Origin: Acidobacteriota bacterium | Lineage (GTDB): Bacteria; Acidobacteriota; Terriglobia; Bryobacterales; Bryobacteraceae | Assembly (NCBI GenBank): GCA_018268715.1 | Contig: JAFDVZ010000017.1 | Location: 1 to 36,722, forward strand | Reading direction: 5' to 3' | Length of the DNA: 36,722 bases | Shown: positions 1 to 8,676 of the stretch, piece after piece | Layout of the letters: each line of letters opens with the position of its first letter | Numbering within the stretch: the stretch's first letter is position 1 | Notes under the pieces: generated by a model | Database searches by the model: none | The model's input: the letters and a program-made list of their open reading frames with translations, nothing else | What the model was told of the DNA's origin: nothing | Translations under genes and position numbers: made by a program

Positions 1-14
1 TCTCCCAAACATTC

Positions 15-32
15 TAATACAGAACTGTACTA
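15..32. promoter_or_regulatory. Operator-like imperfect palindrome upstream of the TIGR03067 gene
   Basis: The 18 bases form two 8-base arms around a central AA, with one mismatched pair (TAATACAG / CTGTACTA). The TACA...TGTA core recalls the half-sites bound by BlaI/MecI/CopY-type repressors, which are common in Acidobacteriota. It lies about 50 bases before the start codon at 83. No regulator gene is in the window, so the link to that family is inference. Confidence 0.3.
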
Positions 33-60
33 CCGCAACTAAGCACTAGCATCTTTCCAG

Positions 61-86
61 CCATGGGTTATTATAAGTACCCATGG
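61..86. repeat. Perfect 8-bp inverted repeat covering the start codon at 83
   Basis: CCATGGGT (61-68) and ACCCATGG (79-86) are exact inverted copies around a 10-base AT-rich spacer. The right arm contains the ATG of the TIGR03067 gene. The spacer includes TATTAT (69-74), a possible -10 element eight bases before the start codon, and no Shine-Dalgarno sequence is visible. The repeat could be an operator or a hairpin that hides the start codon. Confidence 0.35.
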
Positions 87-832
87 CTCGAGATCTGGAC
101 CTCCTCCAAGGCGCCTGGGCGCTCGCTTCCCTGGAAGTGGACGGAGCCCCGGCGCCGGCCGGTTCCGCGCGCATCGTCATAGACGGGGAACGCTTCACCG
201 CCATCGGCATGGGCGCCGAGTATGGCGGCCGCATCGAACTACACCCCAGCCGCGAGCCGAAGGCGATCACCATGCTGTTCGACGTTGGCCCGGAGGCCGG
301 GGCCGCCAATCACGGCATCTATGAGATCGCCGCCGACGGGTGGAGGCTGTGCCTGGCCACTCGCGGCGGTCCGGCGCCGGTCGAGTTCAAGACCATTCGC
401 GGGAGCGGACACGCGCTGGAGACTTTGACGCGGGCGCCGGCCGCCGTCCCGGCCGTCGCGCCACTCGGCGGCGAGCCGGTCGAGGAGTTACAGGGAGAGT
501 GGGCCATGGTCTCTTGCAAAAAAGCCGGCATGGCCATCCCCGCCGGGTTCGCCAAGTCGGGCCGGCGAACCATCTCCGGCATCGACTTTGTCCTGAATTT
601 CGGGACTCTCCAGCACATGAAGGGATTCCTGACTCGTGACGGCGGGCCAGGCCTGCTACGGCTCCAGGTTACCGAAGGCGAAGGACAGGGCAATGTCCAG
701 TTAGGCATCTTCGAACTCAAGGGCGACAAGTTGCGCACTTGCATGGCGGGGGCCGGCCGGCCTCGGCCCGCCGGGTACGCGTCGTCGGCCGAGGGCGGCG
801 AGACCTTCGCCGTCTGGAAACGGTCCGGTTGA
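83..832 (+). CDS. TIGR03067 domain protein, two tandem copies
   Basis: This 249-residue protein carries two copies of the small TIGR03067 beta-rich domain, which is abundant in Planctomycetes and Acidobacteriota and has no established role. Each copy opens with the hallmark LQGxW (residues 8-12 and 136-140) and continues through a G-I-Y/F-E-x...D-x-LR/LC strand pair typical of the family's barrel. No signal peptide or membrane segment is visible, so it is probably cytoplasmic. The ATG at 83 is used because the first LQG motif follows directly. It lacks a ribosome binding site but has a -10-like hexamer just upstream, which suggests leaderless or near-leaderless expression. The next gene starts 28 bases downstream and appears to have its own promoter. 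Family assignment is confident; function is unknown. Confidence 0.8.
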   Translation: MARDLDLLQGAWALASLEVDGAPAPAGSARIVIDGERFTAIGMGAEYGGRIELHPSREPKAITMLFDVGPEAGAANHGIYEIAADGWRLCLATRGGPAPVEFKTIRGSGHALETLTRAPAAVPAVAPLGGEPVEELQGEWAMVSCKKAGMAIPAGFAKSGRRTISGIDFVLNFGTLQHMKGFLTRDGGPGLLRLQVTEGEGQGNVQLGIFELKGDKLRTCMAGAGRPRPAGYASSAEGGETFAVWKRSG

Positions 833-838
833 TATACT
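830..838 (+). promoter_or_regulatory. Extended -10 promoter candidate for the first dehydratase
   Basis: TGATATACT fits an extended -10 element (TGN plus TATACT, five of six consensus bases). It overlaps the stop codon of the preceding gene and would start RNA near 845, just before the GAGGA ribosome binding site (850-854) of the GTG-started gene at 861. No convincing -35 is present, as expected for extended -10 promoters. Confidence 0.4.
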
Positions 839-860
839 TGGCGCATCCCGAGGACTTACC

Positions 861-2096
861 GTGAACAGAAGATCGTTCCTGAAATCCCTGGCCGTTCCCG
901 CGGCCGGACTCGCGTTGCGTGGCCGCGTCGCCGCCGCGCTGCCCAAGATGAAGATCACCCGCGTGCGGGCCTATGCTCCGCCGAACGCCACTCCGCTGTT
1001 TAACCAGTCGGACCTGGTGGTGACGGTGGAGACCGACGCCGGGATCACCGGCATCGGCGAGGGCGGATCCCGCGACATGCTGGAGCAGTGCGCGGGGCGC
1101 CTGATCGGACGGGACCCGCAGCATATCGAGCGCCTGTGGCAGGACATGCAGCGGGCCTTTTTCTATCCGCCGGGGCGCGAAAAAACGCACGCCCTGGGAG
1201 CGCTCGACCTGGCGCTGTGGGACATCAAGGGCAAGGTCCAGAAAATGCCGGTCCACCAGGTGCTGGGCGGCATGGTTCGCAACTACTGCGAATGCTACAA
1301 CACGGCCGGCATCATCCCCGGCGTCGAGCGCGGAATGGGCATCCGAGAACGGGCCCGGTTAACCATCGCGGCGGGCTACCGGGCGTTCCGCATGGGCGCG
1401 TCCGATACGCCCGCCAACACGACCTTCAACAGCCGGACGAAGCTGAACCAGTTGCGCGAGGAGTGCGCGCAGGCGCGCGAAGGCGTGGGGCCGAACGGGG
1501 ATTGGTGCGTTGACTTCCACCAGCGTTTCGACCTGGCCGACGCGGTGCGCGGGTGCAGCCTGATCGAGGAGTCCGCGCCAATGTTTGTCGAGGATCCGGT
1601 GCGGGCCGAGGCGTTTATCGACGACCTGCCGCAGTTGCGGAGGATGGCGAAGGTTCCCATCGCGGCGGGCGAGGAGTGGGGCAACCGGTGGGACTTCAAC
1701 CCGCTGGTGGAAAAGCACGTTATCGACTATGTCCGCGCCACCCTGCCCAACGTCGGCGGCATTACGGAAATGATGAAGATCGCGGCGCTGTGCGAGACCC
1801 ACTTCATTGGGATCGTTCCTCACTTTACCGGACCCATCGCGACGGCTGCCCTGGTGAACTCGCTGGGGACTTACTCGGGGCCGGTGCTGATGGAGTATAA
1901 CTTCCAGGGCAAGACGCTGCCGCACTTACCCGTGTGTCTCGACTTCAAGGACGGCAAGTTATACCCGAACGAGCGGCCCGGCCTGGGCGTTGAACTTGAC
2001 ATGAAGCAACTCAAGCTGGTGACCGAGATCACTCAGCCGGTGACGGCGCGGGCGCAGACCTTCTTCCGCCCCGACGGGTCGATTACAAACTGGTAA
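861..2096 (+). CDS. Tat-type mandelate racemase/enolase-superfamily sugar acid dehydratase, galactonate dehydratase-like
   Basis: This 411-residue enolase-superfamily enzyme should remove water from an aldonic or uronic-type sugar acid using Mg2+. It starts with GTG, six bases after GAGGA. The N-terminus has an RRSFLK twin-arginine motif and a hydrophobic stretch to about residue 26, so export by Tat is likely. The capping domain follows (about 30-150), then the barrel. All active-site landmarks match galactonate dehydratase: Asp218 and His220 (DFH), Glu244 (VEDP), Glu271 (AAGE) and His321 (PHFTGP). The exact substrate cannot be read from sequence; galactonate, gluconate or a rarer acid are all possible. 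The 3' end overlaps the convergent hydrolase gene by 14 bases. A second intact relative sits at 6273-7574 and a degenerate one at 7564-8583. Confidence 0.85.
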   Translation: MNRRSFLKSLAVPAAGLALRGRVAAALPKMKITRVRAYAPPNATPLFNQSDLVVTVETDAGITGIGEGGSRDMLEQCAGRLIGRDPQHIERLWQDMQRAFFYPPGREKTHALGALDLALWDIKGKVQKMPVHQVLGGMVRNYCECYNTAGIIPGVERGMGIRERARLTIAAGYRAFRMGASDTPANTTFNSRTKLNQLREECAQAREGVGPNGDWCVDFHQRFDLADAVRGCSLIEESAPMFVEDPVRAEAFIDDLPQLRRMAKVPIAAGEEWGNRWDFNPLVEKHVIDYVRATLPNVGGITEMMKIAALCETHFIGIVPHFTGPIATAALVNSLGTYSGPVLMEYNFQGKTLPHLPVCLDFKDGKLYPNERPGLGVELDMKQLKLVTEITQPVTARAQTFFRPDGSITNW

Positions 2097-4128
2097 GTTG
2101 CCCGAGATCGGCCAGCGATTCGGCGTCGACGTTGGCTGGATACAGGGCTCGCACGCGGGCGGAGTCGACCATGGCTCCGTTCCCGTCCACGGTTCCGGCC
2201 AGCGTGATGCGCCGGGGCGCGGCCAGCGCGGCGACCGCCGGCAGGTCCGCGTGCGCGAGAATATTCGGGATGAAGTTGGCCGTGGGCTGCTTGTATTGAG
2301 CGACCTCCAGCAAAGACCGGTACGAGAGCAGGCATCCGGCGAGCCAGGCCCGGCTAATGCGCGGTTCGAAGGCCGTCGCAAACAGAGCGGGCACGGCCAG
2401 CGAGCCTTCGGCGACCAGCACGATGCGGCGGCCGGGCAGGTGGGCGGAAAGGGCTCGGGCGAAGGCGGCCATATCGTCGACGCGCTGTCCGATCAGAGGG
2501 CGGCCCAGGATCAGAGACGCCCAGGCGTAGGACTCGTCGTTTGCGTGATTGACGGCGTAGCGCTGGGCGCCGCGGCTCAATTCCGGCGAGAGGTCTCCTA
2601 CGCCCGTGACATCCACGGCGCAGACGGGACAGCCGGCCGCGGCGAGTTGGTGATATAAGCCGCCTTCGGCCCAGCGGGATGCGCGGCCGCGCGGGTCGGC
2701 GATGAGTAAGACGGGCTTGGACGAGTTATCGGCGTGGGGCGTGAATAGATAAGCCGGAGCTTTGCCGACTTCGATGGCGGAGATATCGCAGCGCTCCGAG
2801 GGGATGCGCCGCAGGATGTGGACCGCGGCCGATGAGGGCGGCCCGACGGCCAGCAGGCGCTTCAAAGAGGCTAAGTCGGCGGGGCCGGGCTTCAGCGACG
2901 CGGCGCGTTCGCGAGTCAGGATGAGTGGGGTCTTGCTGGCGAAGTCTCGCACAACGTTTCCTGTTGCGCCTACGTGGAGGACCTCGTCGCGTTCCGGGGC
3001 CACGGGCGGTTCCATCACTTCAGAGACGGCGCGGCCTCGGAGCCAACGTTCAAACCACGCGTAGATGCGCGTTCGGAGATAGTAGGCGAGGGCGTGCGGC
3101 GCGGGTGTTTCGTCCCACGCGATGCGGTCGGCGGCGCCCATGACGGCGTAGGCCTTGGCGAGTTTCTCGAACTCCTCGCGGCCGCTGGTGAGATAGCGCG
3201 GCGAATAGGTGCCGAAGAAGTCGCGGGCGCTTGCGAGGACCAGCAGCGGCTTCGGCGCGATGGGGTAGAGCAGGTCCCAACGGTCGAAGGCGGCGGGCGC
3301 GGAGGCGATGAAGTTCTGTTCGGCGTCGTCGGTGGAGCCGGGCGGATTGTAGTTGGCGCAGGCGTAGTTTTCGGTGTTGCCGCAGGAGACGGCGGCGGCC
3401 GCCAGACGATCGTCGACGGCCATCAGCAGCATGGTGAGCGTGCCGCCTCCGGACTGGCCGGTGGAGGCCAGGCGCTTGGGGTCGACCAGCGGATGCGCGG
3501 CCAGCACGTCGAGGCTGCGGACGGCGTCCCACACTTGCAGGCGGGTGGCGGTGTCTCCGACGAGCAGCATTTGACGGCCGGGGATGGTGTGTTGGGCGTC
3601 GGCGGAATCGATGCGCGCGGCGGCGCGTTCGCCCTGGCCCATGGGATCGAAGGCGAGCACGATGTAGCCCAGGCGGGCGAGGCCCTGGCAGCATTTCTGA
3701 TACGGCTCCGCGGCCTTGCCGTTGCCGCTGTGGCCCATCTGGAACAGCACGCCGGGATAGGGCGGCTTCGCGGACTTCGGCAGATAGAGATTGGCGGGCA
3801 CGTAGAGGCCGGGCCGCGACTGGTAGACGAGCTTTTCGACGCGGTAGCCGTCGCGTTCGAACGCGCCGGTGGTGCGCGGGGCGAGCGGGGTCCGTTCGGG
3901 CATGCCGCCGACCAGGCGCCAAAACGTTTCGCGCACCCATTGTTGGCGGGCGCGGATGGCGGCGGGCGTGGTCAATCGTGCGATGGCCTGGTTGCGGCGT
4001 TCGTAGGCGTCGCGCGCCAGCGTCGAGAGGAAGTCCGGCAGGACGCGGCTGTAGTCGCGGTATTCGATGCGCTCGGCGCGGCTGGCGGCGGCCGCTCCCA
4101 GCAGGAGGAAGCCTCGGCGATCGATCAT
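2083..4128 (-). CDS. Exported double-domain alpha/beta hydrolase, acetyl xylan esterase-like
   Basis: This 681-residue protein probably hydrolyses an ester, perhaps an acetyl or uronoyl ester on plant polysaccharide. An N-terminal RRGFLLLG segment with a short hydrophobic stretch looks like a Tat signal. The first alpha/beta hydrolase domain (about 95-365) has a nucleophile elbow GQSGGG with Ser226, a likely acid Asp303 and His345. A second hydrolase-like domain (about 440-680) keeps the fold pattern, but its elbow reads VAEGS, with Glu574 where the serine should be, so it looks catalytically dead. Its start overlaps the stop of the upstream MFS gene by four bases (ATGA), indicating translational coupling. 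The coupling links this esterase to sugar or sugar-acid uptake. The exact substrate is unknown. Confidence 0.75.
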   Translation of the reverse strand: MIDRRGFLLLGAAAASRAERIEYRDYSRVLPDFLSTLARDAYERRNQAIARLTTPAAIRARQQWVRETFWRLVGGMPERTPLAPRTTGAFERDGYRVEKLVYQSRPGLYVPANLYLPKSAKPPYPGVLFQMGHSGNGKAAEPYQKCCQGLARLGYIVLAFDPMGQGERAAARIDSADAQHTIPGRQMLLVGDTATRLQVWDAVRSLDVLAAHPLVDPKRLASTGQSGGGTLTMLLMAVDDRLAAAAVSCGNTENYACANYNPPGSTDDAEQNFIASAPAAFDRWDLLYPIAPKPLLVLASARDFFGTYSPRYLTSGREEFEKLAKAYAVMGAADRIAWDETPAPHALAYYLRTRIYAWFERWLRGRAVSEVMEPPVAPERDEVLHVGATGNVVRDFASKTPLILTRERAASLKPGPADLASLKRLLAVGPPSSAAVHILRRIPSERCDISAIEVGKAPAYLFTPHADNSSKPVLLIADPRGRASRWAEGGLYHQLAAAGCPVCAVDVTGVGDLSPELSRGAQRYAVNHANDESYAWASLILGRPLIGQRVDDMAAFARALSAHLPGRRIVLVAEGSLAVPALFATAFEPRISRAWLAGCLLSYRSLLEVAQYKQPTANFIPNILAHADLPAVAALAAPRRITLAGTVDGNGAMVDSARVRALYPANVDAESLADLGQLTSL

Positions 4129-5369
4129 GGTGTCCTTACATTATGGCGGTCGGGGATGAGCAGGAATACGAGCGCGGTGGCGAGGACGGGGACCAGGCTC
4201 GCGCCGATGAGGACGGGTTCGAATGAATAGCGGTCGGTGATGCGGCCGATCAGGAGTGTGGACAGGATGGTCCCGATGCCCGCTCCGCATCCGCTCATGC
4301 CGCTGACGGTGGCGACGGCGCGGGTGGCGTAGAGGTCGGCGGGAAAAGTGAGCGCCATGGTGGACCAGGCGGCGTAGGAGAACGTCGCGATGGCGAACAG
4401 GGTGACGATGGCGGCCAGGTTCGAAGTGGCGATGGTGGGGATCAGCAAGGTCATGCCGGCGCCGCCGAACAGGACGACGAGTTTACGCGCCTTGAGCACG
4501 GGCCAGCCGCGATGGGCGAGCCAACTGGACAAGCCGCCGCCCGCGAAATTACCGAGGTCGGCGGCCATGAACGGGATCCAGAAGCCGACCAGCGTGTTCT
4601 CGATCCGGAAGCCTTTGGAGACGAGATAGATGGCGAACCAATCGGTGATGAAGAACCAGATGGGGTCGGTCAGGGACTTGCCGAGGACGATGCCCCAGGT
4701 TTCCTTGCGGGCCAGCAGAGCGAGCCAGGATGACGGTGTGTCGTGCTCCGATTCGGCGGCGCGGCCTTCCATGATGAGACTGCGCTCGGCGGCGCTGAGG
4801 CGGGGGTGTGTTTCGGGCGGGTGATAGGCGACGCGCCACAGCGCGACCCAGGCCAGGCCGAGCAGTCCCGTGATGATGAACGCCGGGCGCCAGGTTCCGA
4901 ACGCCTGATAGAGGCCGATGACGAGCGCCGGAGCGACGGCGCTGCCCACGGCGGAGCCGCTGTCGAAGATGGCGACGGCGAGTCCGCGCTGCGCCTTGGG
5001 GAACCATTCCGAGACCGCCTTGGTGGCGCCGGGCCAGTTGGCCGCTTCGCCCGCGCCGAGCAGGAAGCGGAATGCGCAGAAGCCGCGAAGGCCCGAGGCG
5101 AGCGAGGTCAGCATGGCGACGGCCGAATACCAGAGCACGGCGATGGTGAGTCCTCGCTTAGTGCCGAGTTTGTCGAGGGCCCGGCCGGCCAGGGCCTGGA
5201 AGATGGTGTAGGCGAGGCGGAAGGAGATCACCACCATGGCGAAGTCCGTGTTGGTCCAACGGAATTCGGTCTTGAGGTAGGGCGCGAGGACGCTGAGGGT
5301 CTGCCGATCGATGTAGTTGATTGTGGAAGAACCAAACAGCAGCAGGGCCATCCACCAGCGAAGAGGCAT
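4125..5369 (-). CDS. MFS transporter, anion:cation symporter family, hexuronate transporter-like
   Basis: This 414-residue inner-membrane protein has about twelve hydrophobic helices and the early [13 protein letters not shown] segment typical of ExuT-like members of the anion:cation symporter family. A GTKRG loop follows helix 2-3, and [10 protein letters not shown] falls in helix 4, another family signature. Such proteins take up hexuronates or aldonates by proton symport. It starts 22 bases from the divergent isomerase gene at 5392, so the two promoters must lie in or across each other's 5' ends. Its 3' end is translationally coupled to the hydrolase. Uptake of the substrate handled by the neighbouring dehydratases is the natural inference. 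Confidence 0.85.
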   Translation of the reverse strand: MPLRWWMALLLFGSSTINYIDRQTLSVLAPYLKTEFRWTNTDFAMVVISFRLAYTIFQALAGRALDKLGTKRGLTIAVLWYSAVAMLTSLASGLRGFCAFRFLLGAGEAANWPGATKAVSEWFPKAQRGLAVAIFDSGSAVGSAVAPALVIGLYQAFGTWRPAFIITGLLGLAWVALWRVAYHPPETHPRLSAAERSLIMEGRAAESEHDTPSSWLALLARKETWGIVLGKSLTDPIWFFITDWFAIYLVSKGFRIENTLVGFWIPFMAADLGNFAGGGLSSWLAHRGWPVLKARKLVVLFGGAGMTLLIPTIATSNLAAIVTLFAIATFSYAAWSTMALTFPADLYATRAVATVSGMSGCGAGIGTILSTLLIGRITDRYSFEPVLIGASLVPVLATALVFLLIPDRHNVRTP

Positions 5370-5391
5370 CGGTTCCAGCGATGATAACAGA

Positions 5392-6303
5392 ATGGTCCGG
5401 GAATCGGTTCTACACTCGGTGAGCTATTCGGGGTCGTGGGGACAGGCCTGTCTGACAATAGAGCAGTTTGTCGACAAAGCCTCTGACTTGGGTTTCAGCG
5501 GCGTCATGCTGATGGCGAAGCGGCCGCACTTATCGGTTCTCGATACGAATGCGCGGGCGCGGGCCAAGCTGCGCGCGCAACTGGAGCAGCGCGGGCTGCG
5601 GCTGGCTTGCGTGGCGGGTTATACGAACTTCACCGCGGATATGGAGCATCGCGACATCCCGCAACGGGAGATGCAGATCCGGCATGTGACCGAACTGGCC
5701 GAAATCGCGCGCGACATCGGCGGCAACCTGGTGCGTGTGTTCACGGGCTATGAGCATCCGACCGCGCCACGGGGCGAGCAGTGGAGCCTGATCGTATCGA
5801 GCCTGCGGGAGTGCGCCGAACGAGCGGCGGGCTTCGGCGTGACGGTGGGCGTGCAGAATCATCACGACATCGCCTGCGATTACGAAAGCCAGTTCGACCT
5901 GATCGAGGAAGTGAACCATCCGAACTGCCGCGCCATCTTCGACGCCTGGGCGCCGGCGCTGCAATGCGCGGACCTGCGCTCGGCGGCCGAGAAGATGGGC
6001 GCGGTGACGGTGTTCACCACGATGGCGAATTACCAGTTCCGGAAGCGGTTCCGGTATCGGCCGGAGCTGGTGAACTACGAGGGCCTGATCCCGGAAGTGA
6101 AGGCGGTCCCGATCGATGAAGGCTTCATCAACTACGGCTCCTTTCTGCGGACGATGCTGACGAACGGGTACTCGGGGCCTGTGGCGTACGAGATGTGTTC
6201 GCCGCTTACGGGCGGCGGCGGGTGCGCCAACCTGGACCGGTGCGCGAAGAAGTTCCTCAAGTTTCTAAAGCCCTACCATTCGGCCACCGAACCGTCTTCG
6301 TGA
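5392..6303 (+). CDS. TIM-barrel sugar phosphate isomerase/epimerase family protein
   Basis: The protein is 303 residues from the ATG at 5392. The frame stays open upstream to 5317, but that stretch is antisense to the transporter gene and has no family character. It belongs to the xylose-isomerase-like TIM-barrel family that converts ketoses or their phosphates. Conserved pieces are VQNHHD (154-159), FDAW (183-186) and YEMCSP (266-271). Metal-site Asp184 and Glu267 look present, but the usual strand-5 Glu is Gln155, and no histidine aligns well on the next strand. Metal binding may therefore be altered, or this may be a normal variant of a subfamily. There is no signal peptide. The 3' end overlaps the convergent dehydratase by 31 bases. 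Confidence 0.75.
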   Translation: MVRESVLHSVSYSGSWGQACLTIEQFVDKASDLGFSGVMLMAKRPHLSVLDTNARARAKLRAQLEQRGLRLACVAGYTNFTADMEHRDIPQREMQIRHVTELAEIARDIGGNLVRVFTGYEHPTAPRGEQWSLIVSSLRECAERAAGFGVTVGVQNHHDIACDYESQFDLIEEVNHPNCRAIFDAWAPALQCADLRSAAEKMGAVTVFTTMANYQFRKRFRYRPELVNYEGLIPEVKAVPIDEGFINYGSFLRTMLTNGYSGPVAYEMCSPLTGGGGCANLDRCAKKFLKFLKPYHSATEPSS

Positions 6304-7574
6304 AAGACGCGCGCCATGGGGCGCGTTCCGCCGAAGGGGTATTTGGCCAGGCTCGCTTCGCTGAGTTCGAAGCCGAGGCCGGGCTGCGCGCGTAACGGGA
6401 AGCGGCCGTCCACCATGCGCATGGCGGGGAAGCCAAACCATTCTTCCCAGATTTTGTCGGCTCGCGAGGGGGCGACTCCGCCGCAGATTTCCTGGATGAG
6501 GAAGTTGGGGATGGCGGCGTCGACGTGGAGCGTGGCGAGTCCGCCGATGGGGCCTTCGCAGGCGTGCGGGGCCATCGATACGCCGGACACGCCGGCGAGG
6601 GCGGCGGCCTTCCACAGGCCGGTGATTCCGCCCACGTGGTTGATGTCGCACTGGAGGATGTCGATCACGCCCATTTCGATCAACTGGCGGCAGCCGTAGG
6701 AGGCCACCAGACGCTCGCCGGTGGCGATGGGAGTGGTGGAGTGCCGGGCGATCTTCGCCATGGCCGAAACATTTTCCGGCGGGCATGGTTCTTCGATGAA
6801 GAGCAGGCCCAGGGGCTCCACTTCCTTGACGATGATCTGGGCGACCGAGGGGCTGGTTTTGGCGTGGAAGTCGATGGCGATGTCGATGTTGGGGCCGAGG
6901 CCTTCGCGCAGGAACTGGAGCGATTTCACGGCGCGATCGATTTTGGCGTGCGTTTCGATCCACTCGTATTGGCCTGGAATGCCCGATTTGAAGCACGAAA
7001 CGCCCAATTTTTCGGCGGTTTCACGCAGGGCGAGGAGTTGTTCGCGGGTGTTGGCCTGGGTGTGGTAATAGCCTCGGACGCCGCGTGGGTCGTGGGGGCC
7101 TCCGAGGAGCTGGTAGACGGGCAGGCCGAGGACTTTGCCGCGGATGTCCCACAGCGCCTGGTCGATGCCGGAGATGGCGGAGCCCATGACGGGGCCGGCG
7201 CGGTAGAAGCTGTGCACGTACATCGATTGCCAGATGTGTTCGGACTGGAGCGGGTCCGCGCCGATGACGAAGTCGCGGAAGTCTTCGATGCAGGCCATCA
7301 CGGCGCCCGCTTTGCCTTCGAGAGTGCCTTCGCCCCAGCCGACCACGCCCTGGTTGGTTTCGAGTTTGACGAAGACGTAGGGGCGGTCGGATTCGCGGGT
7401 CAGCGAGACTCCGAAGACCTTCATGCCGGTGACCTTGACGCCGGAGGAGAGGGCGTCGAAGGCGTTGGGTCGTGCGGCTTGCGGGGGCGCGAAGGAGCAG
7501 CCGCAGTCCCGCGTTTTTGTGCCGGCGGATGCTCCGAAGCCGGCGCCGAGGGCGAGGAATCCTCTACGATGCAC
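6273..7574 (-). CDS. Tat-type enolase-superfamily dehydratase, galactonate dehydratase-like
   Basis: I start this 433-residue protein at GTG 7574, which follows GGAGA by six bases and places HRRGFLALG at the N-terminus as a Tat-like signal. An ATG at 7598 in frame has no ribosome binding site. The barrel keeps every galactonate-dehydratase residue: Asp235 and His237 (DFH), Glu261 (IEEP), Glu287 (ATGER) and His337 (PHACEGP). It should dehydrate an aldonic acid with Mg2+. A cysteine-bearing segment (CGC, residues 24-26) follows the signal; whether it is lipidated is unclear. The start overlaps the stop of the upstream paralogue by 11 bases, so the two are co-expressed. Gene order suggests sugar-acid catabolism; the precise substrate is open. 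Confidence 0.85.
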   Translation of the reverse strand: MHRRGFLALGAGFGASAGTKTRDCGCSFAPPQAARPNAFDALSSGVKVTGMKVFGVSLTRESDRPYVFVKLETNQGVVGWGEGTLEGKAGAVMACIEDFRDFVIGADPLQSEHIWQSMYVHSFYRAGPVMGSAISGIDQALWDIRGKVLGLPVYQLLGGPHDPRGVRGYYHTQANTREQLLALRETAEKLGVSCFKSGIPGQYEWIETHAKIDRAVKSLQFLREGLGPNIDIAIDFHAKTSPSVAQIIVKEVEPLGLLFIEEPCPPENVSAMAKIARHSTTPIATGERLVASYGCRQLIEMGVIDILQCDINHVGGITGLWKAAALAGVSGVSMAPHACEGPIGGLATLHVDAAIPNFLIQEICGGVAPSRADKIWEEWFGFPAMRMVDGRFPLRAQPGLGFELSEASLAKYPFGGTRPMARVFHEDGSVAEW

Positions 7575-8583
7575 GGTATTTCTCCAGGGCTTGCTCATTG
7601 ACTTGGACGCCCAGGCCGGGGCCGTCAGGCAGGGCGCAGAAGCCGTCCTTCACGGTTTCGATGGGGCCGGCGATTTCGGCTCGCATGGCGCGGTCCTCCG
7701 GGGCCGTGGGCAGCGGGATGTGCTGGATGAAGAAGTTGGGCAGGCTGGCGGCGAGCTGGAGCGCGGCGGCGGTGGCGATGGGGCCCGCTTCGTGATTCGG
7801 GGCGACCGCGACATAGTAGGTCTCGGCGAGGGCGGCGATGCGGCGGCAACCGGTGACGCCGAAGTGCACGATGTCGGGGCGCGCAATGTCGATCAACGAC
7901 TGGCGGAGGAGGTCCTGGAAGATGGCCGGGTTCTGGATGTCTCGGCCGAAGCCCAGGGGCAGGACGGACTCTTCGGCGATTTTGCGGATGGTTTGCTGGT
8001 TGGCGATGGGACAGGGCTCGTCGAACCAGAGCGGATGGAGGCGCTCTAACTCGGTCGCGAGGCGGGCGGCGTCGCCGGGAGTTAGCCGGGAATTGGCGCT
8101 CAGGATGAAGTCGGCCTCTGTGGCGCGGACCGAGTTCGCGAGCGATTGGACGGCGGCCGTGTAGGGCTGGCCCTGGTTGCGCGCCTTGGGGGCGGGCAGG
8201 CGGATGGCCAGGGCCTTGTGTCCCGCGGCTCGGGCGGCGGCGATGGCTTCTTCGTCCGAGATGGAGGCGAAGGCCCGGGCCTTGTTGCGGGTGGGGCCGC
8301 CCAGGAGGCGGTAGACGGGGGCTTTGGCCGCTTTGCCCACGATGTCCAGAAACGCGGTGTCGAGGGCTCCGGATAAGGGACCGGGCGGGATGGTCCCGTA
8401 GGCCGTGGCGGGCTTGCCTTGCCAGTGGCGCGACGCGTCGGCGAGGTCGGCGGCGACGGCGCCGCGGGCTTCTCCCCAGCCGGTGAGGCCCTCCCTGGTC
8501 GTGGCTTTCAGGAGTTGGAGGATTCGGCCGGATTTCGGTTCCCGGACTTCAAAGAGAGTAAGAGCCTGGATTTCCTGCGGCAT
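7564..8583 (-). CDS. Enolase-superfamily protein with degenerate active site
   Basis: This 339-residue protein has the two-domain layout of mandelate racemase/muconate lactonizing enzymes and aligns through both domains with the next gene in the operon. The catalytic positions have decayed. The first metal Asp is Ser162 and its partner His is Asn164 (SAN instead of DFH). The second ligand is Asp188 (FDEP), the third Glu is Arg214 (GFGRD), and the barrel histidine is Asn263 (APNHEAGP). It has no signal peptide, unlike its relatives. The start has AGGA seven bases upstream, and the gene overlaps the downstream paralogue. It may be a pseudoenzyme, a regulator, or an enzyme with a different mechanism; loss of standard Mg2+ chemistry is inferred from alignment by eye. 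Confidence 0.8.
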   Translation of the reverse strand: MPQEIQALTLFEVREPKSGRILQLLKATTREGLTGWGEARGAVAADLADASRHWQGKPATAYGTIPPGPLSGALDTAFLDIVGKAAKAPVYRLLGGPTRNKARAFASISDEEAIAAARAAGHKALAIRLPAPKARNQGQPYTAAVQSLANSVRATEADFILSANSRLTPGDAARLATELERLHPLWFDEPCPIANQQTIRKIAEESVLPLGFGRDIQNPAIFQDLLRQSLIDIARPDIVHFGVTGCRRIAALAETYYVAVAPNHEAGPIATAAALQLAASLPNFFIQHIPLPTAPEDRAMRAEIAGPIETVKDGFCALPDGPGLGVQVNEQALEKYRAS

Positions 8584-8676
8584 GGCATTTCCTGGTGGAC
8601 GGCGGACTGGCGGCGCCCGCCGTTCGATGGTAATGCATTTTCCAGAGGAACTCCACGCCCCGTGGGCGGGCGGCGG

